From: Armatimonadota bacterium
Lineage (GTDB): Bacteria; Armatimonadota; Zipacnadia; JAUWAU01
NCBI GenBank assembly: GCA_030601885.1
Contig: JAUWAU010000039.1
Location: 1-56,923 of the forward strand
Reading direction: 5' to 3'
DNA: 56,923 bases
A program made the position numbers and the translations under genes. Below the pieces are notes generated by a model, which made no database searches, had not been told where the DNA came from, and saw only the letters and a program-made list of their open reading frames with translations. Shown here in pieces: positions 17,144-25,941 of this stretch (its first letter is position 1; every line of letters begins with the position of its first letter).

Positions 17144-19396
17144 CTACTCCCTCGTCAGCGCAGCGTCGCGTCCCTTGAACACCCCATTCCCGCCCGTGCC
17201 GATGTACAGCACGGCCGGATTCTGCGGATCGCACACGATGGTACCGATCTGCGTGCAGGTGAGCCCCTCGTTCTCCGGATGCCACGTCCTGCCGCCGTCA
17301 GTGCTCTTCATCACTCCGCTGCCTTTGCAGTTGTCGTGGTACGGATGGTCAGTCAGACCCGCATAGACAACGTTGGAGCTCAAAGGGCTCACCAGAACAC
17401 ACGAGCCGAACCGATCCTCCAGCACGAGCGACCAGGTGACGCCGCCGTCGTCGCTTCGATAAACGCCCCCCGGGTACTGCCTCTTGCTTTGGTGGTCGTA
17501 GTACCGCCGGACGGCGACGAACATCACGGTTGGATTACGCGGATCGATTGCGATGTGGTAGATGTCGGGGAATTCCGTCGCACCATTGATCTTCGTCCAC
17601 GATCCTCCGCCGTCTTCGCTCTTGTAGATACCACCCACCGGGTCGCCGTCAGTGCGCTTCAGCCCCACGAATACCCGCTGCGTATTGCCTGGGTCGAGCA
17701 CGATACAGCTTGGGCGAAGCGGGCCTCGGCCGCCGAGGCCGTCGTTGACGGGCTTCCACGTCGCGCCGTCGTCGGTTGACTTGTACACCCCGTTCCCCGC
17801 ACTCGTGACATACAAGGCCCTCGCCCCGGGCGCGCCTGATGGGTCCAATACCAGGCAGGCCGTCGTTGCGTCAGGCAGGCCCGTCTCCGGCTTGCCCACG
17901 ACGACCCAGGACTTGCCGTAATCCTCGCTCTTGGCGACTCCCCCTATCCCTCGCCTCCCCTTTCCCATGCCGCACCAGAGCACATTCGGTCGCTCGGGAT
18001 CCACCACGACCGGTGCCAGGTCCCCATGCCACGGAATCCCCTCCACCCGCCGCTGAAAGCTCCCCCCGCCGTCCTCGGTCGCGAGAAGCCCAACGTCCGC
18101 GTATCCGAAGTAGACGCGGCCCGAGTTCGTCGGATCAACGGCGATGTGACTGATGCAGGTCGTCTCCAGGCCGTTGCCTTGCCACCAGCCAGGTCTGACC
18201 TGTCGGCAGAAGCACTGCGTCCATGAGTCCCCGCCATCGTCGCTGCGAAGAACGAGCATGGACGTGCCGACGAAAATCCTTCTCGGGTCGCGGGGAGACA
18301 CTGCGAGGCACTTGATCCCCGGAATGCCCCCCATGGTGATCCAACCCACGTCCAGGTTCCCACCCTCGCCCTTGCGCGTGCTGCGCTCCCAGTGCGTGCC
18401 GGCATCCAGCGAGCGAAAGAGCCCGGCGCCGACCCACGAACTGGCCCCGGCATACACGCGGTCGGGATCTCTCGGGTCCGTTGTCACCTTGAGGAAGTTG
18501 CACGTGAGCTGTGGCGCAGCGGCGGGCTTTCCCACGTTGTGCGGGAGCTCCGCGGAGACATCGGTAAACGTCTCGCCGCCATCTGTGCTTCTGTACACGC
18601 CGCCACGCCAGGGCCGCTCTCCCGGCGTCGTCCAAACGGTCACGTACACGACGTCTGGGCGGGTGGAGCTGATGGCGACATCGGTGAGGCTGTCCGGCAG
18701 GCCGCGCCCTATCTTCCGCCAACTGTCGCCCGCATCGTCGCTGCGCAAGAGTCCCTTATCGGTCGCCGCCAGCAATGTCCGCGGCTGGTCCGGTCGGATC
18801 ACAATCTCGAAGAAGCACACCCCGGCCTCAATCTTCGCGACCCCGTCCAGAGGTGTCCAGCTCTGGCCTCCGTCCGTCGTCTTGTAGATGAGACCATCGC
18901 CGGGGGTCCGCTGCCGAGGCAAGCCGGTGCCCGCATACAGAACGAGGTGATCCGACGGATCCATTGTCAGCGCACCGATGGGCGCACTGTACCGGGACTC
19001 GTTCGGCCCCGGGAATCCGTTACGCAGCCACTCCCACGTTCGACCGCCATTCACGCTCTTGAACATCCCGCCACGCCCGCCGATGTACAGCACGTTCGTG
19101 TCCGTCCCGTCCACGACGATCCGCTCCAGGTAGTCCGCCGTCAGCCCGTCGTTGTGAATCCTCCAGGTCCTGCCGCCGTCGGTCGATTTGTAGAAGCCTC
19201 CCACGTCGCAGCCCGCATACACGACGTCGCGGTCGCGCGGATCACAGGCAAGGCACGTTATCCATCCGCCGCCTCCGGGCCCGATGTTCGTCCAGCGAAT
19301 GTCGCCGGCCAGCGCCGCGTGCCACGACGACGCCCACATGAGGACCAGCAGCGCTGCCAGCGTCGCGGGCACGGGCAAGCGCTTTCGATCTAGCAT
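17144..19396 (-). CDS. secreted BNR/Asp-box beta-propeller protein (sortilin/GH74-like)
   Basis: The product has 750 residues. A signal peptide (about residues 1-31, ending AALAG) is followed by at least 13 Asp-box repeats of the pattern S-x-D-x-G-x-x-W (YKSTDGGRTW and variants). These make tandem seven-bladed beta-propellers as in sortilin/VPS10 and GH74 xyloglucanases. Without a clear catalytic Asp pair I cannot say whether it is an enzyme or a binding protein; extracellular glycan binding or hydrolysis is plausible. I chose the ATG at 19396 because GGAGG lies eight bases upstream. An upstream GTG at 19411 also keeps the frame but has no ribosome site. Confidence 0.75.
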   Translation of the reverse strand: MLDRKRLPVPATLAALLVLMWASSWHAALAGDIRWTNIGPGGGGWITCLACDPRDRDVVYAGCDVGGFYKSTDGGRTWRIHNDGLTADYLERIVVDGTDTNVLYIGGRGGMFKSVNGGRTWEWLRNGFPGPNESRYSAPIGALTMDPSDHLVLYAGTGLPRQRTPGDGLIYKTTDGGQSWTPLDGVAKIEAGVCFFEIVIRPDQPRTLLAATDKGLLRSDDAGDSWRKIGRGLPDSLTDVAISSTRPDVVYVTVWTTPGERPWRGGVYRSTDGGETFTDVSAELPHNVGKPAAAPQLTCNFLKVTTDPRDPDRVYAGASSWVGAGLFRSLDAGTHWERSTRKGEGGNLDVGWITMGGIPGIKCLAVSPRDPRRIFVGTSMLVLRSDDGGDSWTQCFCRQVRPGWWQGNGLETTCISHIAVDPTNSGRVYFGYADVGLLATEDGGGSFQRRVEGIPWHGDLAPVVVDPERPNVLWCGMGKGRRGIGGVAKSEDYGKSWVVVGKPETGLPDATTACLVLDPSGAPGARALYVTSAGNGVYKSTDDGATWKPVNDGLGGRGPLRPSCIVLDPGNTQRVFVGLKRTDGDPVGGIYKSEDGGGSWTKINGATEFPDIYHIAIDPRNPTVMFVAVRRYYDHQSKRQYPGGVYRSDDGGVTWSLVLEDRFGSCVLVSPLSSNVVYAGLTDHPYHDNCKGSGVMKSTDGGRTWHPENEGLTCTQIGTIVCDPQNPAVLYIGTGGNGVFKGRDAALTRE

Positions 19397-19431
19397 CAGC
19401 CTGGCCTCCACTCAGCAGCCTTGCGCACGCA

Positions 19432-20946
19432 CTATGGCCCGGGGCGACCCACCCAGATAGGACTCGACCAGGCCATCTGACCGTTGGCCTGGATGACCCG
19501 CACGTAGTAGAAGTCCTCGGCGCGCACGCCTGAAGGCTCATCGTCGAACTCGAAGGACGCCTGGTACAGCTCCTCGGGCGCCAGCCGATGCACCAGCAGC
19601 GACTCGCAGGGGAACTCGCCGGTGAACTCGATGTGGGAGCTGGTCGCGAGCTGCTCGAGGCTGAGATCGATGTGCCGCTCGCCCGGCTCGGTGACCTCCA
19701 GATGCAGCCTGGCATCGGGCGGCCCTTCGAGCTCGAAGACCACCGCATTGGTCGGGGTCTCGTTGAAGGCGTCTTGTCGCGAGGTGTACGACTCCCAGCG
19801 GCACGACGTCTCATCCGAGTCCAGTATCCGGTTGCGCCGCTCCTCGTCGAACGGCCCCGATTGGAAACACGGCATGACGGCCACGATCTTTGCCCGCTCG
19901 GCCCGCAGGAGGATCCGCCAGTCGGCGACTCGTGGCATCCCGAACGCCGTCCACGGCCCCCAGCCGAACTCTACCCGGCACTTCCAGCGTCGGGACCAGC
20001 CGCCGTCGGATTTGAAGTCGTCCTCGGGGAAGTGGCGGTGGATGACGCGGTTGTTCCTCAGAACCTCCACGGCGCACACCTCGTCCCACCCACGCACGGC
20101 CACCGCGATGTGCCGGTCTCGCTCGGCAGCCAGGATTGACCCCATCGGCGCACCGTTGACCGTGAACGACAGCTCGATACGGTCGCCGGTCACCGCGTAT
20201 GCTCGGCGGGTCCAGAGGGCCTCCCAGATCGCCTCTCGGGTGCGTTCCGCGGCGTAGACCCCGACGAGTCCCTCGCCGTACGCACCGGGGTAGCCGAAGT
20301 GATCGTCGGTGGAGGCTATCACGCCGAAGTGAAACCCTCGCTCCAGGCCGTACTGCATCGTGTGGTAGGTGGTGCGCGGACCGTTGCTGTGCCGGAGGTA
20401 GGCCCACGGGCCTCTGTCTCGCTCGGCCCCGCCGTGCTCGCTGTAAATCTCCACCAGCGGGGAGAGGCTCTCATCGTAGTGCTCCCAGTTCAGCCCCCGC
20501 CCCGGCAGCCCGCCCTTGTAGCCGATGTGATGCGGTATCAGAAGCGCCCCCGAGCGACGCGCGTGCTCGTAGAGCTTCTGCACGTCGTCCGTGTGGAACA
20601 GCTCGCCGTTGTCGTACGGGTAAATGACGCTCCGATCGCCGAACCGCGCCGAATGCCACTCGTAGCCGAGGAATGCCACGAAATCCGGCGGATCGTTCGC
20701 CTCAGCGATCAGCTCGCAGGTGCGCGGCCACTGCTGCGTGTGGTGCGCGAAGCCCTCGGCCCACTTCTCGTGCGCGTTCCCGACCATCTCCGGCATGTCG
20801 TGCCAATGCGCGTGCCCGGTGAAGGCGCAGAAATCCAGATGACTGTGCGCAATCTGCAGCGTACGCTCTAACGACCCCTTCGAGTAGTGAAACAGCCCGA
20901 CCGAATTGTGGTTGTGCAGATCTCCCCAGAAGAGCTGATCGGCCAA
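19432..20946 (-). CDS. DUF3604/CehA-McbA-type PHP-like metallohydrolase
   Basis: The product has 504 residues. It begins almost at once with GDLHNHN (residues 8-14), the first metal-binding motif of PHP-type hydrolases. It continues with HSHLDFCAFTGHAHW, a GYEWHS block, PHHIGYKGG and ASTDDHFGYPG, which supply the remaining His and Asp ligands. The C-terminal half is beta-rich. Characterised relatives hydrolyse esters or phosphoesters, but the substrate here is unknown. I prefer the TTG at 20946 because GGAGG lies exactly eight bases upstream and the conserved region follows directly. The frame is also open to a GTG at 21036 without a clear ribosome site. There is no signal peptide with the TTG start. 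Confidence 0.75.
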   Translation of the reverse strand: MADQLFWGDLHNHNSVGLFHYSKGSLERTLQIAHSHLDFCAFTGHAHWHDMPEMVGNAHEKWAEGFAHHTQQWPRTCELIAEANDPPDFVAFLGYEWHSARFGDRSVIYPYDNGELFHTDDVQKLYEHARRSGALLIPHHIGYKGGLPGRGLNWEHYDESLSPLVEIYSEHGGAERDRGPWAYLRHSNGPRTTYHTMQYGLERGFHFGVIASTDDHFGYPGAYGEGLVGVYAAERTREAIWEALWTRRAYAVTGDRIELSFTVNGAPMGSILAAERDRHIAVAVRGWDEVCAVEVLRNNRVIHRHFPEDDFKSDGGWSRRWKCRVEFGWGPWTAFGMPRVADWRILLRAERAKIVAVMPCFQSGPFDEERRNRILDSDETSCRWESYTSRQDAFNETPTNAVVFELEGPPDARLHLEVTEPGERHIDLSLEQLATSSHIEFTGEFPCESLLVHRLAPEELYQASFEFDDEPSGVRAEDFYYVRVIQANGQMAWSSPIWVGRPGP

Positions 20947-21057
20947 GGCCTGTGCCTCCTTCACAAACGGGCGCAGCAGTGTGGCACGGGTTGACCACCA
21001 GCGACCCGTGGCGCCCGGGGCCTCTGCGCCTGCCACCCTTCGGCCCGGATGGCTGGA

Positions 21058-21825
21058 TCACATGCTCGCCAGCACGCTGTGAACGTACTTCGCGGCCGAC
21101 GTGACGCGCTCGACTGTGTTGCAGTGCTCGATGTTCATGGCGATGTCGATGTTGTGCTCGCCCATGCTGCGGAAGATCTCGGCGTAGTTGACATCGCCCT
21201 CCCCTATCGGCGTCTCGCCCTTCTTCTCCTGCCGGTACACCCCGTCTTTGATGTGGCCGTTGACCATCAAGTGGCCAAGCCGCTCGATCGCCAGCAGCGG
21301 ATCGCTGCCGCCGATGTAGTAGTTCGTCGGGTCGTAATTGATGTACATGTTGGGATGTGAGACGCCGTCCAGCAGCCTCTCGACGCGTTCGAGGTCTTGC
21401 ACGAAGCACGGTGGGTCGGCTTCCAGGGCGAAGCGCACGCCGCCGTCGGCACATATCTGCACGGCTTCCCTCGTCGCGTTGATGCAGGCCGTCCACGTGT
21501 CCTCCTGTGGCACGCCTTCGGGTGGCCAGAGCGTGCGCGAAAACAGCACGTCGATGCCAAGAGTCTGGCACAGTCGGACGCCCCCGGCGATGTTGTCCCG
21601 CACCTCGGTCAGCAGCGCCGGATCGCACATGTTGCTGTCGGCCGCAACGGAAGTGACTGCGATGCCCGCATCGGCTGCCTGATGGCGAAGCCGCTTCGCG
21701 TCGTCCTCGCTCGCCAACTCTCGCGCAGCCACCTCGATGGCCTGCAGGTCCAGGTCCTTGGCGAGCTGCAGCTTCTGCTCGAACGAGTAGTCTCGAAGGC
21801 CCGGTGTCCGGTACCCGATCTTCAT
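21058..21825 (-). CDS. sugar phosphate isomerase/epimerase (TIM barrel), second copy
   Basis: The product has 255 residues and is cytoplasmic. It belongs to the AP-endonuclease-2/xylose-isomerase-like TIM barrels. Visible blocks include LDLQAIEVAAREL near the N-terminus, FALEADPP, NMYINYDPTNYYIGG, MVNGHIKDG and a late IGEGDVNY. The Glu, Asp and His residues in these strands are the likely metal ligands. I chose the ATG at 21825, preceded by AGGTGAG; the frame is open to 21978, but that extension is unlike the family. The DUF3604 gene follows on the same strand, so the two may act on the same compound. Confidence 0.85.
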   Translation of the reverse strand: MKIGYRTPGLRDYSFEQKLQLAKDLDLQAIEVAARELASEDDAKRLRHQAADAGIAVTSVAADSNMCDPALLTEVRDNIAGGVRLCQTLGIDVLFSRTLWPPEGVPQEDTWTACINATREAVQICADGGVRFALEADPPCFVQDLERVERLLDGVSHPNMYINYDPTNYYIGGSDPLLAIERLGHLMVNGHIKDGVYRQEKKGETPIGEGDVNYAEIFRSMGEHNIDIAMNIEHCNTVERVTSAAKYVHSVLASM

Positions 21826-22184
21826 GTGGTTCTCACCTTTCGAAACGATGGGCGTACGCATCTGCAGCGCCGGCAGTTTCGCCGTCGCATAGGCATCGGC
21901 CTTGGCGGGGATCAAGACACCAGCGACAGTCACGAGGTGACACGCAGGCGTGCAACCGGTCCGAGGCCATGAACACACCCCTACAAGGGCACGAGGAGGG
22001 CGGGTGGTGCGGATGTCTCAAGGTGCCGGCGTAAGGGGGGGCCTCTACGCCCGAGTCTTCTGCAGCTTCGCAGCGCCGGCATAGCGCGGGGGAGGTGATA
22101 CGTGGCACAGCTTACCTCTACGGCGGGGAGAGAGCAAGCACACGCACGTGACCGTCCCTTGCTTCGCACTGAGCCTCTGCTGCT
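21826..22184. other. 359-bp intergenic region, no gene seen
   Basis: It lies between the minus-strand isomerase and the frameshifted small gene. Short open frames here have no ribosome sites and implausible composition. I found no convincing promoter or terminator by eye, though a minus-strand promoter for the isomerase is expected. Confidence 0.4.
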
Positions 22185-22518
22185 CTATTCCTTGTTGGGC
22201 CGCACCGCCAGGCGCACGTTCTGCACCGGGCCGCCGTCCAGGGACGCGACAATCCCGTAGCCGTCCACGTGAAGCCGCTCACCAGCGACGATGATGAGGG
22301 GTCGTCGAGGCAACGGCGCGGTGGGCAAGCTGTCCTCCGGCGTGTTGCGATACCACCAGAGCTCAACGTCGGCCTTCTCCCAAGGCGTCTCACCGTCAGC
22401 GCACAAGGCCACACCGCTCCGCTTCTCTGGCTCCGGTCGCCACAGCGCTCCAAACGACGGCTGCCAGAGCCACTACGGCGATCACGATCCACCAACGACC
22501 TCGTCGGACCCGTGGCAT
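22185..22518 (-). pseudogene. frameshifted small membrane-anchored protein gene
   Basis: An ATG at 22518 with an excellent GAGGAGG site seven bases upstream opens a frame with a basic N-terminus and one membrane segment (WWIVIAVVALAAVVW). It runs on to GAREAERCG and stops at 22396. A second frame, offset by one base and open from about 22480 to 22185, reads as real protein (LCADGETPWEKADVELWWYR, ending VRLAVRPNKE). Joined, they give one protein of about 110 residues. The anchor resembles that of the adjacent WD40 gene (SWWLVPMLAVATGAVV, then GARDAER). This suggests a single gene broken by a one-base indel near 22400-22450, either a real mutation or a sequencing error. I recognise no family for the soluble part. 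Confidence 0.55.
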
Positions 22519-22671
22519 CGTTCCACCTCCTCGAGATCCCTCGTTCCGAAATGGCCACAGGCATCTGGCCCCGGCTCCGCCTGACCGGGGCCGAAGCCAA
22601 TGCAGAGTGCCCCAGTGCAGACGCCCATGCCGAGGGACAGGCAGCACCACGATGACGATGGATGGGACAGC

Positions 22672-25665
22672 CTATTGGGGCTTTGGTTTGAGCTCCCAGA
22701 GCCGGACCGTTCGATCCTCGCTCCCGCTGGCCAGCGTCATCCCGTCAGCCGAGAAGGCGAGCGAGTATACGGCGCTCCTGTGCCCGCGCAGCGTTCGCGT
22801 CCTCTCACCGGTTCGGGCATCCCACAGCATTATTGTGCCCCTCCTATCGCCGCTCGCCAGGGTCTGGCCGTCCGGGGAGGTTGCCACCGACAATACTCCT
22901 CCTCGATGGCCTTTCAGCACGTGCTTCCCCTCGCGAGTCTGCGCATCCCACACGATGACCTCTCCGTCACTGCCCATCCGCGTGACGACGTTGGACATAG
23001 TGCCGGCTCCACTCGCGACAGTGCGCCCGTCGGGGGAGAATGCGACTGCATTCACGAGTCCACTGTGACCGCGAAGCGTTGCGGCCGGCTCGCCGCGTTC
23101 CAGGTCCCACACAATCACACGCGGATCCGGGCCTCCGGTGACCAGCATCCTCCCGTCCGGCCCGAAGGCCAGGGATTTCACCTGGCTGGTGTGTCCGTGG
23201 AGACTTGCCAGCTTCGCGCCGGTCCTGAAGTCCCAGAGAGTCACACCGCACGTTTGGTTGCCCTGATCCCATCTGCCGCTCGTGACGGCCAGTGTCTTCC
23301 CGTCGGGAGAGAATGCGAGCGCGTTCGCAGCATCGTCGTTCTCAGGCAGCAGCGCCGTTGATTCCCAGGTGCCAGTATCCCAGACGAGCACTTCCCCACG
23401 ATCGCGGGTCTCGCCGTCTCCGTCCTTGGTGCCTCCGCTTGCCAGCCATTTGCCGTCGGGCGAGAAGGCCACTGCGCGGAGAGGACAGCCGTGTCCCCTC
23501 AGCGCCTGTTTTTCTTCACCCGTATCGGCGTCCCACACGGTCACCGTTCCGCCCGGACCGGCGCCCGCGACCTCCTGTCCGTCAGGCGATAGCGCCACGG
23601 CCGAGATCGGGCCCTCGTGCCCCATCAGTATACGACTGGGCAGTGTCGGTTGCCCACTCCACAGCCGGACCACTCCATCCTCGCTGTAGCTGGCAACCAT
23701 GTCCCCCTGCGGGAACGGGACCACATCCCACACGATACCCATACGCTCTGCCGCCGCCTGCAGCTCGGCTCCCGACGCAGCGTCCCAGACTCGGAGTGTC
23801 CCGCCGTACCCGCCGCCGATCAGCGTCCGGCCGTCCCGGGAGAACGAGAGCGTGTTGACTCGTTCGCCGTGTCCCTGCGCCGTCCATACCAGCCTCCCCG
23901 CTGCGGCCTCCCAGACGCTCACCAGGCCGCTCTCCGTGCCCGCTGCCACGAGGGCGCCGTCAGGCGAGAAAGCCACCGAATACACGTCGGACAGATCTCC
24001 GCCATCGTCGGCTGCCAGCGTGCGCTTCAGTTTCCCCGTCCCCGCGTCCCACAGCTTCACCGTGCCCTCGTCGCCGCCGCTCACCACGGTTCTGCCGTCC
24101 GGCGAGAACGCAACATCGTGCGCGAAGTAGCGATGCCCGGTCCAAGTCCGGCTCTTCCCCGTGCTGAGATCAAACAGCGTGACGCGGCCATACTGCTTCT
24201 CAACGGGCGGCTGAGACATTACATGGGCGCCGCTGCCGATGACCACCGTCCCTGCGTCGGGCGACAGACAAATGGACTGCACTCCGGCCAACAATGGCTC
24301 TTCCAGTGTACGCAGGAGCGCTCCGCGACGAACGTCCCACTGCCTCAGTGTTCGGTCGTTGCCCGCGCTCCACAGCGTCGTGCCCTCGCGGCCGAAGCCG
24401 ACGAAGGTGACCCGGTCGCTGTGGCCTCTGAGCGTGGTGCCGAGCGTCCTCGTCTCGACGTCCCAGATCCGCACTTCCCCACGCCTGGCACTCGCCACTT
24501 TCTCGCCGTCGGGGGAGACGGCAATCTGGCACTTGGACTGGTACTCCCGCTTTCCCCGCTGCATGGTCCACAGCTTCTCGCCCGTCTGCGCATCCCATAG
24601 CGCGACAAACGCACTTCTGCTCCATCCGCCGCAGCCTGCGACGTGCCTGCCATTGGGGCCAAAGGCCACTGCCGCGATGGGACTGCCGGCATCAGTCATG
24701 GTCCGCTTCAGCTCTGCCGTCGCCACATCCCACAACTGCACTTCGCTACCGCCGCCAGTTGCCAAGGTCCTCCCATCGGGGGAGAAAGCAACCGAGATGG
24801 CTCCGCCCACTCGCTCCGCCAGTGTGTGTATCAGTTCGCCGGTCTCCACATCCCACAGCCTTGCCTCGGTGTGGTACCTTCGGTCACGCAGTGCCTTGGT
24901 GCCCGCGGCCAGCGTCGCTCCGGCCGGGGGAGAAAAAGCCAAGGAGGTGATCCAGCTCTCCGTGTCAATGGTCTTGAGCGGCTCCCCCGTCTCAACGTGC
25001 CAGAGGCTGATCGTCTCGTCCACTCCCCCGGACGCCAGCCATTGCCCATCCGGTGTGAATGCAACAGCCACTACGTTCCGCTTGGCGGTCAGGGTTCGCG
25101 TTGGCTCGCCTGTGCGCGCATCCCAGAGCCGCACGGTGCGATCTCTGCTTCCGGAGGCCAGCGTTGTCCCGTCCGGCGACACGGCAACCGAGGTCACGCC
25201 ACCTCGATGGCCTCTCAAGCTGCTCCTCAACGCGCCGGTCGCGAGGTCCCATACCCTTACAATGCCGTCCGAATCCCCGCCGACCAGCATCCTCCCATCC
25301 GGCGATACGGCAACTGACCAGACCGCGGCGTCACCCGCAATCAGCGTTCGCACGCAGGCTCCTGTGTCGGCGTCCCACAGTCTGATGGACCCGTCTCTGC
25401 TGCCGCTTGCCAGCGTCCTGCTATCCGGAGAGAATGCGACCGAGGTGGCTTCACGCAGGTGCATATCCGTCAAGGTGCACCGGAGCTCCAGTCCAAGGGC
25501 CGCGGGAAGAACTGCCCCGTCCGCTCCCGACCCAGAAGTCGACTTCGCCTCTTCGTTCCTTCGCTCTGCATCCCTTGCCCCGATGCGGGACAGGACCACC
25601 GCCCCGGTCGCGACCGCCAGCATGGGGACGAGCCACCAACTCCTATACACGCGCAAGGACCTCAT
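22672..25665 (-). CDS. membrane-anchored protein of 21 WD40 repeats
   Basis: The product has 997 residues. An N-terminal membrane anchor (WWLVPMLAVATGAVVL, about residues 9-25) precedes a short linker and then WD40 repeats to the C-terminus. I count 21 repeat ends of the form xLWDxxTG, from RLWDADTG to a final RLWELKPKPQ. That corresponds to three complete seven-bladed propellers. Most repeats carry VAFSPDGRxLASG. No kinase, protease or NTPase domain is fused, so it is probably a periplasmic or surface protein-binding scaffold. The ATG has GAGGAGG upstream. The frameshifted small gene downstream has a similar anchor and may have been its partner. Confidence 0.9.
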   Translation of the reverse strand: MRSLRVYRSWWLVPMLAVATGAVVLSRIGARDAERRNEEAKSTSGSGADGAVLPAALGLELRCTLTDMHLREATSVAFSPDSRTLASGSRDGSIRLWDADTGACVRTLIAGDAAVWSVAVSPDGRMLVGGDSDGIVRVWDLATGALRSSLRGHRGGVTSVAVSPDGTTLASGSRDRTVRLWDARTGEPTRTLTAKRNVVAVAFTPDGQWLASGGVDETISLWHVETGEPLKTIDTESWITSLAFSPPAGATLAAGTKALRDRRYHTEARLWDVETGELIHTLAERVGGAISVAFSPDGRTLATGGGSEVQLWDVATAELKRTMTDAGSPIAAVAFGPNGRHVAGCGGWSRSAFVALWDAQTGEKLWTMQRGKREYQSKCQIAVSPDGEKVASARRGEVRIWDVETRTLGTTLRGHSDRVTFVGFGREGTTLWSAGNDRTLRQWDVRRGALLRTLEEPLLAGVQSICLSPDAGTVVIGSGAHVMSQPPVEKQYGRVTLFDLSTGKSRTWTGHRYFAHDVAFSPDGRTVVSGGDEGTVKLWDAGTGKLKRTLAADDGGDLSDVYSVAFSPDGALVAAGTESGLVSVWEAAAGRLVWTAQGHGERVNTLSFSRDGRTLIGGGYGGTLRVWDAASGAELQAAAERMGIVWDVVPFPQGDMVASYSEDGVVRLWSGQPTLPSRILMGHEGPISAVALSPDGQEVAGAGPGGTVTVWDADTGEEKQALRGHGCPLRAVAFSPDGKWLASGGTKDGDGETRDRGEVLVWDTGTWESTALLPENDDAANALAFSPDGKTLAVTSGRWDQGNQTCGVTLWDFRTGAKLASLHGHTSQVKSLAFGPDGRMLVTGGPDPRVIVWDLERGEPAATLRGHSGLVNAVAFSPDGRTVASGAGTMSNVVTRMGSDGEVIVWDAQTREGKHVLKGHRGGVLSVATSPDGQTLASGDRRGTIMLWDARTGERTRTLRGHRSAVYSLAFSADGMTLASGSEDRTVRLWELKPKPQ

Positions 25666-25941
25666 GCGATACCCCTCCTCTCGGATCTTCGAGCTCCCAC
25701 GGCGCTACTGTGTTCCCTCAAGCGCCACCGCCGCCCAGGCTATTCCAGAGCAGACGGCGTTGCGTGGCCCGACGCCGGCGTTGATGCACGTCCCAGCAGC
25801 GCGAGGCGAACCTCCCAGAAGGGGGCCAACGTGCGCCGCCGGAGGCAGGGCAACGGGAGGCCAGGACTACACAACGAGTCAACCCAAGAAAAGAGCGGCG
25901 GCGCCAATGCCTCGATGCGCGGCTATGAGGTGACGAACTGC

